Source: Streptomyces caatingaensis | Lineage (GTDB): Bacteria > Actinomycetota > Actinomycetes > Streptomycetales > Streptomycetaceae | Assembly (NCBI RefSeq): GCF_001187435.1 | Contig: NZ_LFXA01000004.1 | Span: 5,001-69,000, forward strand | Length of the DNA: 64,000 nucleotides | Direction: 5' to 3' | Part shown: positions 53,993 through 63,464 of the stretch, in pieces | Layout: every line of letters starts with the position of its first letter | Numbering within the stretch: the stretch's first letter is position 1 | Notes under the pieces: model-generated | Database searches by the model: none | Told to the model about the DNA's origin: nothing | Seen by the model: the letters and a program-made list of their open reading frames with translations, nothing else | Position numbers and translations under genes: made by a program

Positions 53993-56092
53993 GTGACGAC
54001 CACCCCCTACCCGCTCACCGCGATTGTCGGTATGGCGGACCTGCGCCTGGCGTTGCTCCTCAACGCAGTGAGCCCCGCGGTGGGCGGAGTACTGATCCGC
54101 GGCGAGAAAGGCACGGCCAAGTCGACAGCGGTACGCGGCGTGGCCACCTTGATGCCTCACCTCGCGGTCGTCAACAACTGCCGCTTCTCCTGCGACCCGG
54201 CCGCCCCGGATCCGACGTGCCCCGACGGTCCACACGAAGCGGAGGCCGGAGACGTACGGCCGACCCGCATGGTCGAACTGCCCGTCGGTGCCTCCGAGGA
54301 CCGGCTCGTCGGCGCCCTCGACATCGAGCGCGCCCTGTCGGACGGCGTGAAGTCCTTCGAGCCCGGCCTGCTGGCCGACGCGCACCGGGGCGTGCTCTAC
54401 GTCGACGAAGTCAACCTGCTGCACGACCACTTGGTCGACCTGTTGCTGGACGCCGCCGCGATGGGCGCGACGTATATCGAACGCGAAGGCGTCTCCGTCC
54501 GCCACGCCAGCCGCTTCCTCCTCGTCGGCACCATGAACCCCGAGGAGGGCGAGCTCCGGCCCCAGCTCCTCGACCGCTTCGGGCTGACCGTCGAGGTCGC
54601 CGCCTCCCGCGAGCCCGACGAGCGCGTCGAGGTCGTCCGCCGGCGCCTCGCCTTCGACGAGGACCCGGCCGCGTTCGCGGCCAAGTGGGCCGCCGAGGAG
54701 GACGCGTTGCGCGAGCGCATCGCCGCCGCGCGCGCCCTGCTGCCGTCCGTACGGCTCGGCGACGGGGCCCTGCGCCGGATCGCCGCGGTCTGCGCCGGGT
54801 TCGAGGTGGACGGCATGCGCGCCGACATCGTCACCGCGCGCACGGCGACCGCGCTCGCGGCGTGGGCGGGCCGTACGGACGTCGTCACCGAGGACGTACG
54901 GCAGGCGGCCCTGCTCGCCCTCCCCCACCGTCGACGCCGCAACCCCTTCGACGCGCCCGGCCTGGACGAGGCCAAACTGGACGAGATCCTGCGGCAGTTC
55001 GAGGACGAGGACGACGACCCGGAGCCGGAGCCGGAGGGGCCGGACGACGGCCCGCAGGGCCCCGACGACAACGGCCCGGACGACAGCGGTCCGGACGGCG
55101 GCCCGGACGGCGGCGGCGAGCCCCCGCAGTCCTCCGAGGGCGAACTCCCCGCGCCGCGCGAGGAGCGGCAGCCCGCCCCCGAGCCGGCCGAGGGCGAAGC
55201 CGCCCCCCAGGAGGCTCCGGCCCCCGGGGCCGCCGCCCAGGACGCCGCACCCGTGGCCGCCGCCGACCCCTTCCGCACCCGCAAGTTCGACGTCCCCGGC
55301 CTGGGCGAGGGCGCGGCCGGCCGCCGCTCGCGGTCGCGGACGCCGCACGGCCGGACGACCGGCGCGCGCCGCCCGCGCGGCGCGCTGTCCCGGCTGCACC
55401 TGGCGGCGACCGTGCAGGCCGCGGCGCCGCACCAGCGGGCGCGCGGGCGGACGGGCCGCGGTCTGGTCGTCCGCCGGGACGACCTGCGGGAGGCGGTGCG
55501 CGAGGGCCGCGAGGGCAACCTCGTCCTGTTCGTCGTGGACGCCTCCGGCTCGATGGCGGCGCGCAAGCGGATGAGCGCCGTCAAGGGCGCGGTCCTCTCC
55601 CTCCTCCTCGACGCCTACCAACGCCGCGACAAAATCGGGATGATCACCTTCCGGGGCTCCGGCGCGGAGGTGGCGCTGCCGCCGACCTCGTCGGTGGACG
55701 CGGGCGCGGCCCGGCTGGAGAAGCTGCCGACCGGCGGCCGCACCCCGCTCGCCGCGGGCCTGCTCCAGGCGCACGAGGTGCTGCGGGTGGAGCGGCTGCG
55801 CGACCCGTCCCGCCGCCCGCTGCTGGTCGTCGTGACGGACGGCCGGGCCACCGGCGGCCCGGAGCCGCTGGCCCGCGCGGCGCGCGCGGCCGGCCTGCTG
55901 GCCGCCGGGGGCACCGCCTCCGTCGTCGTCGACTGCGAGGCGGGGCCCGTGCGCCTGGGCCTGGCCGCCGAGTTGGGCCGCTCGCTGCTCGCCCCCGTCG
56001 TCACCCTCGACGACCTGCGCGCGGACAGCGTCTCCGCGCTCGTCCGCACCGTACGCAACAGCAACGGCAACACCTCCAGGAGGGCCGCGTAA
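53993..56092 (+). CDS. Putative cobaltochelatase: fused ChlI-type AAA+ and ChlD-type VWA protein
   Basis: GTG 53993 follows GAAGGAG and gives 699 residues. The AAA+ part has Walker A RGEKGTAKSTAVRG near residue 38, FEPGLLADAHRGVLYVDEVN (Walker B region) and GTMNPEEGELRPQLLDRFGL. A long acidic Pro/Asp linker (about 340-440) follows. The VWA domain has MIDAS motif FVVDASGSMAARKR and VVTDGRATGG. This matches the magnesium-chelatase-like protein of actinobacterial B12 operons that inserts cobalt with CobN. CobN is not in the window. Confidence 0.92.
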   Translation: MTTTPYPLTAIVGMADLRLALLLNAVSPAVGGVLIRGEKGTAKSTAVRGVATLMPHLAVVNNCRFSCDPAAPDPTCPDGPHEAEAGDVRPTRMVELPVGASEDRLVGALDIERALSDGVKSFEPGLLADAHRGVLYVDEVNLLHDHLVDLLLDAAAMGATYIEREGVSVRHASRFLLVGTMNPEEGELRPQLLDRFGLTVEVAASREPDERVEVVRRRLAFDEDPAAFAAKWAAEEDALRERIAAARALLPSVRLGDGALRRIAAVCAGFEVDGMRADIVTARTATALAAWAGRTDVVTEDVRQAALLALPHRRRRNPFDAPGLDEAKLDEILRQFEDEDDDPEPEPEGPDDGPQGPDDNGPDDSGPDGGPDGGGEPPQSSEGELPAPREERQPAPEPAEGEAAPQEAPAPGAAAQDAAPVAAADPFRTRKFDVPGLGEGAAGRRSRSRTPHGRTTGARRPRGALSRLHLAATVQAAAPHQRARGRTGRGLVVRRDDLREAVREGREGNLVLFVVDASGSMAARKRMSAVKGAVLSLLLDAYQRRDKIGMITFRGSGAEVALPPTSSVDAGAARLEKLPTGGRTPLAAGLLQAHEVLRVERLRDPSRRPLLVVVTDGRATGGPEPLARAARAAGLLAAGGTASVVVDCEAGPVRLGLAAELGRSLLAPVVTLDDLRADSVSALVRTVRNSNGNTSRRAA

Positions 56093-56688
56093 TGCCCAAG
56101 GGACAGCCGACCGTCGTCCCGGACGACGGTCTCACCACGCGCCAGCGCCGCAACCGGCCGCTGGTCTTCGTCCACACGGGGATGGGCAAGGGGAAGTCGA
56201 CGGCGGCGTTCGGGCTGGCGCTGCGGGCCTGGAACCAGGGCTGGCCGGTCGGGGTGTTCCAGTTCGTGAAGTCCGCGAAGTGGCGCGTCGGCGAGGAGCG
56301 GGCGCTGAAGGTGCTCGGCGAGACCGGCGAGGGCGGGACGGTCGCCTGGCACAAGATGGGCGAGGGCTGGTCCTGGGTGCAGCGCGACATCTCCTCCAGC
56401 GAGGAGGCGGCGCGCGAGGGCTGGGAGCAGGTCAAGCGCGACCTGGCCGCCGAGTCGTACCGGCTGTACGTGCTGGACGAGTTCGCGTACCCGCTGCACT
56501 GGGGCTGGATCGACACGCAGGAGGTCATCTCCGTCCTCCGCGACCGTCCGGGCACCCAGCACGTCGTCGTCACGGGCCGCAACGCCCCCCAGGAACTGGT
56601 GGACTTCGCGGACCTCGTCACCGACATGTCGAAGGTCAAGCACCCCATGGACACGGGCCAGAAGGGCCAGCGGGGCATCGAGTGGTGA
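56092..56688 (+). CDS. cobO: Cob(I)yrinic acid a,c-diamide adenosyltransferase CobO
   Basis: ATG 56092 overlaps the chelatase stop (TAATG). The 198-residue CobO/BtuR-type enzyme has the P-loop VFVHTGMGKGKSTAAFGLAL, YRLYVLDEFAYPLHWGW and VVVTGRNAPQELVDFADLVT. It transfers adenosine from ATP to cobalt(I) of the corrin. Ends in GTGA overlap with cobB. Confidence 0.96.
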   Translation: MPKGQPTVVPDDGLTTRQRRNRPLVFVHTGMGKGKSTAAFGLALRAWNQGWPVGVFQFVKSAKWRVGEERALKVLGETGEGGTVAWHKMGEGWSWVQRDISSSEEAAREGWEQVKRDLAAESYRLYVLDEFAYPLHWGWIDTQEVISVLRDRPGTQHVVVTGRNAPQELVDFADLVTDMSKVKHPMDTGQKGQRGIEW

Positions 56689-58043
56689 GTGCGCACGTCC
56701 CCCGCCTCGTCATCGCCGCGCCGTCCTCCGGCAGCGGCAAGACGACCGTCGCGACCGGCCTGATGCGGGCGTTCGCGGACGCGGGCCTCGCCGTGTCCGC
56801 GCACAAGGTCGGCCCCGACTACATCGACCCGGGCTACCACGCCCTCGCGACGGGCCGCCCGGGCCGCAACCTGGACGCGTACCTCTGCGGCCCGGAGCGC
56901 GTCGCCCCCCTCTTCCTGCACGGCGCGGCGGGCGCCGAACTGGCCCTGGTCGAGGGCGTCATGGGCCTCTTCGACGGCGCGAGCGGCCAGGGCGAGCTGG
57001 CCTCCACGGCCCACGTCGCGAAGCTCCTGCGCGCCCCCGTGGTCCTCGTCGTCGACGCGTCGTCGCAGTCGCGCTCGGTGGCGGCGCTGGTGCACGGCTT
57101 CGCGTCCTGGGACCCGGAGGTGCGGGTCGCCGGCGTGATCCTCAACAAGGTCGGCTCCGACCGTCACGAGGCGCTGCTGCGCGAGGCGTTGGGCGGCTCC
57201 GGCGTCCCGGTCCTCGGCGCCCTGCGCCGCGCCTCCGACATGGACACCCCCAGCCGCCACCTCGGCCTGATCCCCGTCGCGGAACGCCGCGCGGAGGCGC
57301 TGGACGCGGTGGCGTCCCAGGCACGGCGGGTCCGCGAGGGCTGCGACCTGGAGGCCCTCCTGGCCCTGGCCCGCAGCGCACCCCCGCTCCCGGACGTCCC
57401 CTGGTCACCGCCCGCCTCCGTCGCACCGGCCGCCCGCCCGGTGATCGCCGTGGCGGGCGGCCCGGCCTTCACCTTCTCCTACGCCGAACACACGGAACTC
57501 CTCACGGCGGCGGGCGCGGACGTGGCCGTCTTCGACCCGCTCCGCGACGAGGAGCTGCCCGCCGGCACGTCCGGCCTGGTCATCGGCGGCGGCTTCCCGG
57601 AGGTGTACGCCCCGGAGCTCTCCGCCAACGAGCCGCTCCGCGCGGCCGTGGCCGCCCTGGCGGCCTCCGGCGCCCCGGTGGTGGCGGAGTGCGCGGGCCT
57701 GCTGTACCTCTCCCGCTCCCTGGACGACCGCCCGATGTGCGGCCTCCTGCCCACCGACGCGCGCATGTCCCCCCGCCTGACCCTGGGTTACCGCGAGGCC
57801 GTCGCCCTCACGGACTCCCCCCTGGCCACGGCGGGCACCCGCGTCCGCGGCCACGAGTTCCACCGCACCGTGACCTCCCCCGCCGCGGGCCCCTCCCCCG
57901 CCTGGGGCTTCACCCACCCCGAACGCCGCCTGGAGGGCTTTGCCTCGGCCCACGTCCACGCGTCGTACCTGCACGTCCACTGGGCCGGCGCCCCGGGCAC
58001 GGCGGAACGACTGGTCGCGGCCTCGGCGGCCGTCCGTGCGTGA
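56685..58043 (+). CDS. cobB: Cobyrinic acid a,c-diamide synthase CobB/CbiA
   Basis: GTG 56685 gives 452 residues. The ATP domain has LVIAAPSSGSGKTTVATGLM and VGPDYIDPGYH, then VEGVMGLFDGA. The amidotransferase domain has GGGFPEVYAPELSANE, nucleophile VVAECAGLLYLSRSL, and His in ASAHVHASYLHVHW. It amidates the a and c side chains of the corrin. Both neighbours overlap it, so translation is coupled along the operon. Confidence 0.96.
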   Translation: MSAHVPRLVIAAPSSGSGKTTVATGLMRAFADAGLAVSAHKVGPDYIDPGYHALATGRPGRNLDAYLCGPERVAPLFLHGAAGAELALVEGVMGLFDGASGQGELASTAHVAKLLRAPVVLVVDASSQSRSVAALVHGFASWDPEVRVAGVILNKVGSDRHEALLREALGGSGVPVLGALRRASDMDTPSRHLGLIPVAERRAEALDAVASQARRVREGCDLEALLALARSAPPLPDVPWSPPASVAPAARPVIAVAGGPAFTFSYAEHTELLTAAGADVAVFDPLRDEELPAGTSGLVIGGGFPEVYAPELSANEPLRAAVAALAASGAPVVAECAGLLYLSRSLDDRPMCGLLPTDARMSPRLTLGYREAVALTDSPLATAGTRVRGHEFHRTVTSPAAGPSPAWGFTHPERRLEGFASAHVHASYLHVHWAGAPGTAERLVAASAAVRA

Positions 58044-58410
58044 GTACGTGGCCGGGGTCGGGGCCCGGCCCGGGGTTCCCGCGGACGAGGTCCTGGCCCT
58101 GGTCTCCCGGGCGATCCCCCCGGACGGCCGTCTCGTGGTCCTGGCAACACTCGACTCCCGCGCGGCCGAGCCGGGCCTGATCACGGCCGCCCGCTCCCTG
58201 CGCGTGCCGCTGCTGGCGTACTCCGCCGCCGAGTTGTCGTCGGTCCCGGTGCCGTCCCCGTCGGCGAGGGTCCACGCGGCGACGGGCACGGCCGGCGTGG
58301 CGGAGGCTGCGGCGGTGCGCGGGGCGGGAGTCGGCGCGGTGCTGGTGGTCCCGAAGACGGTGGGGGACGGGCGCCGGGTGACGTGCGCGGTGGCGGCGCG
58401 GAGGCCGTGA
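58036..58410 (+). CDS. CobE/CbiG C-terminal-domain cobalamin biosynthesis protein
   Basis: GTG 58036 overlaps the cobB stop by 8 bases and gives 124 residues. GVGARPGVPADEVLALVSRA at the start and ATGTAGVAEAAAVRGAGVGA are the CobE/CbiG-C fold marks, and LVVPKTVGDGRRVTCAVAAR is the usual end. It probably acts in ring contraction chemistry or as an accessory; the exact step is unclear. Confidence 0.88.
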   Translation: MREYVAGVGARPGVPADEVLALVSRAIPPDGRLVVLATLDSRAAEPGLITAARSLRVPLLAYSAAELSSVPVPSPSARVHAATGTAGVAEAAAVRGAGVGAVLVVPKTVGDGRRVTCAVAARRP

Positions 58411-58486
58411 CCCGGCTGGGCACGGGGCGCACCGGCCGTCGGGTGACGGCCTGCGGCGTTCGAGCACGCCGGCTGCGAGCGGGGCG

Positions 58487-59548
58487 TCAGCGGCCCTTCC
58501 GGAGCGCCCCCGAGCCGACGATCGCCGCGTCGCGGTAGAGGCAGAAGGCCACCGCCTCCTTGGTCGGGTAGTACGTCCACGGCACCGCCGCCACATGGCC
58601 GTCCACCCGCCGGAACTGCTCCACGGCCTCCGCGTAGCGCTCCTGCTTGGTCAGGATGTACGCCAGCAGGTGCCGTGCGGCCGGCAGCCGGGGGTGGTCC
58701 GGACGGCAGGCCGCCACGTCCATCAGCGCGGCGTCGACCATGGCCGTGAGGTGCACGGAGCGGAAGGCGACGTCCGGGGCGTCCGCGTCGAGGTGGTCGT
58801 GCCAGTGCTGGAGCGGGAGCATGGTCATCAGGTTGCCGGGCGGTGCCGTGCGCGCGGCCCCCCACGCGAACTCGCCCACCAGCTCCTCGGAGCCGCACCA
58901 TCTCGGGTACCAGTACGAAAGAGCCGAAAGGTGGGCGTCGAAGTGGTACGGCGCGCGGGAGGTGATCTCGGCCCACAGCTCCCGCATCATGTCGTGCGAG
59001 GCGCCCGTGGCCTTGTACAGCGGGATCCTGGCGATGTAGGGAGTGGGGTCCTCCGGCGCGGCCAGTGCCAGGGCCCGGTCGAGGTCGTCCCGGGCCTCCT
59101 CCAGCACCCGGTGGAAGCCCATGAACTGTTCGGCCGTGGTGTCCTTGGCCCAGGCCGTGCCACGGACCTCCCACGCCACGATGATCCTCGCCTCGGCCTT
59201 GACGATGGCCGCGCCCGGGTCGCCGGGGCGCGCGGTCTCCCAGTCCCTGAGCCAGGCGTCGTCCTGCGCCGCCGCGTGGGCGATGATCCCGACGAGCGCG
59301 GAGCGCCGCTCCCAGTCATGGCCGGTGACGTCGAGCGCCCGCGCGGCGGGCTCCCAGTCGCCCCGGACGAGGGCCGCCTCGATGGCGTCGGCCTCGGGGT
59401 CCGCGAAGGCCCGCGCCGTGTTCTGCCGCTCCGGCGGCAGCCAGCCAGCGGCGGCGAGCCGGGCGGCGGACGGCTCTGCGCCCGCGCGCCGCTTCCTCCG
59501 GATCCAGAGGGCGACGGACACCGCGATGATGATGAGGGACAGCAGCAT
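58487..59548 (-). CDS. Membrane-anchored TPR-like protein (DUF4034-like)
   Basis: ATG 59548 gives 353 residues. A single N-terminal anchor (MLLSLIIIAVSVALWIRRKR) is followed by a helical-repeat domain: EADAIEAALVRGDWEPAARA, DWERRSALVGIIAHA and a C-terminal LLAYILTKQERYAEAVEQFR tetratricopeptide-like unit. HFDAHLSALSYWYPRWCGSE is a conserved-looking core. I would place it near DUF4034 from recall. Function unknown. It is followed upstream, 52 bases away, by the broken M48 peptidase gene on the same strand. Confidence 0.72.
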   Translation of the reverse strand: MLLSLIIIAVSVALWIRRKRRAGAEPSAARLAAAGWLPPERQNTARAFADPEADAIEAALVRGDWEPAARALDVTGHDWERRSALVGIIAHAAAQDDAWLRDWETARPGDPGAAIVKAEARIIVAWEVRGTAWAKDTTAEQFMGFHRVLEEARDDLDRALALAAPEDPTPYIARIPLYKATGASHDMMRELWAEITSRAPYHFDAHLSALSYWYPRWCGSEELVGEFAWGAARTAPPGNLMTMLPLQHWHDHLDADAPDVAFRSVHLTAMVDAALMDVAACRPDHPRLPAARHLLAYILTKQERYAEAVEQFRRVDGHVAAVPWTYYPTKEAVAFCLYRDAAIVGSGALRKGR

Positions 59549-59600
59549 GTCTGAAGGGAATCCGATCGAGAGAAATCGAGAGAAGGGAACAGGGGGACGT

Positions 59601-61206
59601 TCAGACGGCGGACGAGCGCAGCAGTTCACGCAGCGGTGCCGTGTCGGGGACGTCCGCGACGGCCGGCCGTACCGCGGCCGCCACCGCATCGGTGACCTCC
59701 CGGCCGCCCGGCAGCAGCAGTCGCGCCGGCTGCGCCCAGGACGGCTCCCAGCGGGCTGCCGCCCTTTCGGCCAGGGCCAGTTCGGTCATGTCGTGCAGCC
59801 CGGAGGACAGCTTGGGGCGCAGGAACTCCCGGGCCGCCCTGCCCCGGGCCCGCGCGGCCTCCGGTGAGGCGGGCAGGTGGCCGGCGATCCGCCACAGCGC
59901 ACCCGCGTCGACGGCGTCGAGGAACACCGCGAGGTCCGCCGCCGCGCTCGCCGGGGACGCCGGGAGGCCCGCCTCCGCCAGCGCCTCCCGCAACGGGCGC
60001 GCCCCCTCCGTCGTCAGCGCGTGCAGGGCCCGGTGCGTCAACTCCCGCCAGTCCGCGGTCCGTTCCAGGGCCAGGGCCTCCGGGGCGAGAACGGCCGCCT
60101 CCAGCTCCGCCAGGACCCGCCCGGTGTCGCGCAGCAGCGCGAGCGCGGGCCCGGCCGGGGCGGCCGCCCGGCCGTCGTCGGGCAGCGCCTCGATCCGGCG
60201 GATGCGGTCGGCCGGCGCCGGGTGGGTGTCGTACGGGGAGGGCACCGGCCGGTGGTTCGTCCCGCAGCGCCGCCAGCTCCTCCCGGCGCCCCGGGGCCGT
60301 GAGCAGCCTGTGCAGGCCGCCGAAGACCTCGCCGCGCGGCGGGAGGAGGCCCGCGGGGACGCCCATCGTCGCGTAGCGGCTCATGTAGAAGTCGTGTGCC
60401 GCGACGAGCACGGCCGTCTCCCGGAGCGCCGACGCGGTGGCGTCCCGCCCGGCGATCCGCGCGGCCGTCCGGTCGGCGGCGAGCTCCTGCGCCCGGCCGA
60501 CGCCATGGGTGGCCCGCAGGCAGAACCGGGCGTACGCGAGAAAGGGCCTGGCCGCCGTCCGGTGGGCGAACCCGGCCCCGCGTCCCTTGGTGCTCCCTCC
60601 GGCAACGGCCTTCTCCCGGCGGGAGCGCTCCTTGTCGATCCGCTTCCGCTCCTGCGCCCGGAACGCCTCCACGGTGCGCAGCACGCTGTCCCGGCCGCGG
60701 TGGGCGAGGCCGGCGAGCCGGGTGTCGGTGTTGCCGTAGTGGGCGAGTTCGTGGGCGAGCACGGCGCGCACCTGCGCTTCCGTGAGCCCGATCAGCAGCG
60801 GAACGCCGATGTAGAGCCGGCGCGGACCGGTCGGCAGGCCGAGCAGCCGGGTGTCCTCGGAGACGCCCGCGTTCGCGTCCCCGGTGAGGAGGATCGCGTC
60901 AGGCGCCCGCGTGCCGACCCGCTCGGCCAACGAGCGGACCGTCCGCCACAGTTCGGGCTGCTCGCTCTCGCCGAGCGGCAGCCCGGCGACGCCGGCGTCG
61001 CCCGGCCTGTCGAGCAGCAGGGTCCCCCGGACGACCGGCACCCCGAGCAGCACCGTCAGGACGGTCACCGCGACCGCGACGGCCGTCGGCGCCCAGACCC
61101 ACGCCGCGACGCCGGCACCGAGCAGAGTCCCGAGCACGGCCAGGGTCAGCAGGTGGAACCCGGCCGGCAGGGCGAAGGCCCGGAGGGCGCGCAGCGAGGT
61201 GCCCAC
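59601..61206 (-). pseudogene. M48-family metallopeptidase, frameshifted
   Basis: From GTG 61206 the protein has N-terminal helices (LPAGFHLLTLAVLGTLLGAG), the zinc site VLAHELAHYGNTDTR, and a likely third ligand in GRAQELAADRTAARIAGRD. At about 60245-60270 the frame changes: upstream it reads LAALRDEPPAG, and the expected continuation PSPYDTHPAPADRIRRIEAL lies in the next frame and runs intact to a stop at 59601. One extra base near CCGGCCGGTG explains it. Joined, the protein would be about 535 residues. It is either a recent mutation, a sequencing error, or a programmed shift; the intact second part favours a recent or technical cause. Confidence 0.8.
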
Positions 61207-61528
61207 AGGACGAGGTCCCCCAGATGAAGAGTCGGCGAGGCAACGACCAGGGGATCATACGTACGATTCGGGTACGAGCGGGCGGAATTTCGCCCGACGC
61301 CGAACAGTGCCGGTCACGCCCGGTATCGCCCCTCCGAGGGGGAGCCCGGCCGAGGCACCGACGACGGCGACGAGGCACCATCGCGGGAACGCACCGCCGT
61401 ACGCCTCCTCGCAGCACCGGGCCAGCCAAGCACCTCCGGCGTCAATCCGCCGCCCGGCAAGGCTCGTTCGCACTGATCGCACGGCGTACGCTGGGCGAGA
61501 GGGAGCGACTTCGTACCTGGGGGCGGAG
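61207..61528. other. Divergent intergenic region before the XRE/TPR regulator
   Basis: This 322-base gap holds no gene I can support. It contains the near-palindrome CATACGTACG (61257-61266) in a slightly AT-rich patch close to the peptidase start, and GGGGGCGGAG as a likely ribosome site before ATG 61529. No confident promoter pair. Confidence 0.5.
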
Positions 61529-62755
61529 ATGACCAACCCGGCCGGGATGACCTTTGGGGAGCGCATCCGGTTCCACCGGGAGCGACGCGGAATGACGCGG
61601 CCCGTGCTGGCGGGGCTGGTCGGCCGGGGCCCCGACTGGCTGAAGAAGATCGAACGCGGCGAGCGGGAGCTCCGGGACTACACACTGCTGGTACGGCTCG
61701 CCAACGCACTGCGTCTGTCGGATCTTTCGGAGCTGACGGGGGACCCGGTCCCGCGACCTGTGGTCCCTGCGGCCCGGCTGGTGCTGCCGAACCTCGACGA
61801 GGTGCGGGAGGCCATCCGGGGGCCGCTGTTCCCGGTCGAGCCGCCGGAGCCGCCGTCCGTGGACGCGCTCCGGGGGCGCGTGGCCGAGGCGTGGAGGCTC
61901 TGGCATGTCAGCCGGTTCAACCGGACGGAGGTGGGGGCACTGCTTCCGGGTCTCATCCGGGACGCCTCGTGCCTTCCGCGGCGCCTGGAGGGCTCGGACC
62001 GCCGGAAGGCGTACAAGGTGCAGGCCGACGTCTGGCACCTCGCCCAACAGGCCACGGCCTACGCCGTCGAGGCCGAGTTGTACTGGCTGATCGCCGACAG
62101 GGGCAGGCAGGCCGCCGTGGAGGCCGACGATCCGCTGTGCCTCGCGGGTGCCTCGTGGACCTGGGGGAACGGCCTGCGGGAGACCGGCTACGCCGACGAG
62201 GCGATCCGGGTGGTGGAGCAGGCGGCCGAGGCGATCAAGCCCCGGCTCGAGGAGGGCTCCGACGACCTTCGGGCGATGTACGGGGCACTGCGCCTGCACG
62301 CGGCGATCACATACGCCCGCGAGGGCCAGGAGGGCGACGCGTGGCGGAGCTGGGACGACGCGGACCGGACCGCGCGCAGGCTGCCGAACGGATACGCGCA
62401 CTCCTGGACCGTCTTCGGGTCCGCCAACGTGGCCGTGCACGGCGTCAGCGTCGGCGTGGACCTGCGGACTCCCGGAGCGGCTCTGAGCCGTGCCGAGGAC
62501 ATCGAGCTCGGTTCCGTGCCGAGCGTCGAGCGGCGGTCCCGGGTGCTGATCGAGCTGGGGCGCGCCCAGCGGCAACGGAAGGACATTGCTGGGGCCGTCC
62601 ACTGGATGCGGAAGGCCGTGGACGTCTCACCGGAGGCCGTGCGCTTCACGCCCATGGCCCGTGACCTGACGGCCGCGCTCGTCAAGGAAGCCCGCGGCCC
62701 GCTCAGCCGTGACGCGCACGAACTCGCCGAAGAAGTGGGCGTACTGGCCGCGTAG
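61529..62755 (+). CDS. XRE-family regulator with C-terminal TPR-like domain
   Basis: ATG 61529 gives 408 residues. The N-terminal helix-turn-helix (about 5-62) reads FGERIRFHRERRGMTRPVLA, LVGRGPDWLKKIERGERE. The remainder is helical repeats, including ALRLHAAITYAREGQEGDAW and GRAQRQRKDIAGAVHWMRKA, like regulators that sense a peptide or small ligand through TPRs. In Streptomyces such genes are often followed by short partner genes; two small genes do follow here in the same direction. Confidence 0.87.
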   Translation: MTNPAGMTFGERIRFHRERRGMTRPVLAGLVGRGPDWLKKIERGERELRDYTLLVRLANALRLSDLSELTGDPVPRPVVPAARLVLPNLDEVREAIRGPLFPVEPPEPPSVDALRGRVAEAWRLWHVSRFNRTEVGALLPGLIRDASCLPRRLEGSDRRKAYKVQADVWHLAQQATAYAVEAELYWLIADRGRQAAVEADDPLCLAGASWTWGNGLRETGYADEAIRVVEQAAEAIKPRLEEGSDDLRAMYGALRLHAAITYAREGQEGDAWRSWDDADRTARRLPNGYAHSWTVFGSANVAVHGVSVGVDLRTPGAALSRAEDIELGSVPSVERRSRVLIELGRAQRQRKDIAGAVHWMRKAVDVSPEAVRFTPMARDLTAALVKEARGPLSRDAHELAEEVGVLAA

Positions 62756-62844
62756 CGGCTTCTGCGTGACCGCGAGGGGGACGCCGGGTCGATGGCCCCT
62801 GGCTGTCCCTGTCGCTCGTGCTTGGTCTGCGTAGATTCGCGGCC

Positions 62845-63039
62845 ATGCAGATGGCGGAGAGACAGTTCGCGACATGGCGTCGCGGCGACGAGCCGACGCC
62901 GGTCGACGGCTGCGATGTATGCGCGGCCCTGCAGAAGCAGCGAGAGGAAGCCCGCAAGCGCGGCGACCATTCCAAGGTCACCGACGCCCATGTGGAGATT
63001 GCCCGGCATCCCCATGGGACGACGGCCCGGGCCAAGTGA
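62845..63039 (+). CDS. Small hypothetical protein following the XRE regulator
   Basis: ATG 62845 gives 64 residues (start MQMAERQFATWRRGDEPTP). A CxxC pair (GCDVCAALQ) sits in the middle, and the rest is charged and helical (KQREEARKRGDHSKVTDAH). A metal knuckle or redox pair is possible. No family recognised. Its stop overlaps the next start (TGATG), so the two are coupled. Confidence 0.65.
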   Translation: MQMAERQFATWRRGDEPTPVDGCDVCAALQKQREEARKRGDHSKVTDAHVEIARHPHGTTARAK

Positions 63040-63269
63040 TGCCCGGTTCCGGATGCGCGGAGCACGCGTTCGCACGGGCCCCGGACGCCGGCCCGCTCTA
63101 CCGGGCATTGTGCGTGTCGCGCCCGACGGCGTGCATGGCGTACTCGGGTCCGCAGCCGACCGTTGCGGCTCTGCACGAGTGGATCGCGGAGCACTTCCGG
63201 GACACCGCCCGAAGCACGGGCGAGGCCCATGAGGAATATGAACGCACCATGGGCGACCGGGTCCAGTGA
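63039..63269 (+). CDS. Small hypothetical protein, coupled to the previous one
   Basis: ATG 63039 overlaps the upstream stop. The 76-residue protein holds three Cys (GCAEHAF, ALCVSRPTACMAY) and an acidic helical end (LHEWIAEHFRDTARSTGEAH). I recognise no family. With the XRE regulator it forms a likely three-gene unit of unknown role. Confidence 0.65.
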   Translation: MPGSGCAEHAFARAPDAGPLYRALCVSRPTACMAYSGPQPTVAALHEWIAEHFRDTARSTGEAHEEYERTMGDRVQ

Positions 63270-63323
63270 GCGCAGCCGTCGCTAGGCAGGCGAGCTCGAT
63301 CCGGCCCCGTCGGCGTGCTCCCC

Positions 63324-63343
63324 CCGGCGCCGACCGGCGCCGG
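63324..63343 (+). terminator. Short GC-only hairpin after the XRE unit
   Basis: CCGGCGCC (63324-63331) pairs exactly with GGCGCCGG (63336-63343) around the loop GACC, 55 bases beyond the stop at 63269. No T-run follows. Confidence 0.5.
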
Positions 63344-63464
63344 CCGCCTGCGGGCACGCGCCAGCCGTCACCCCCACGCTCCGGGAGAGCGGCGGCGCGC
63401 GGCCCCCCGTCGGCCAGGTAACGTCTCCCCCCGAGGACCACGCGCACCAGAAAGCCCCGCTCCC

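Noticed and set aside
63270-63464. Second cobalamin riboswitch before the CobC-like gene
   Set aside because: No GCCACTG core or B12 box is visible in this gap.
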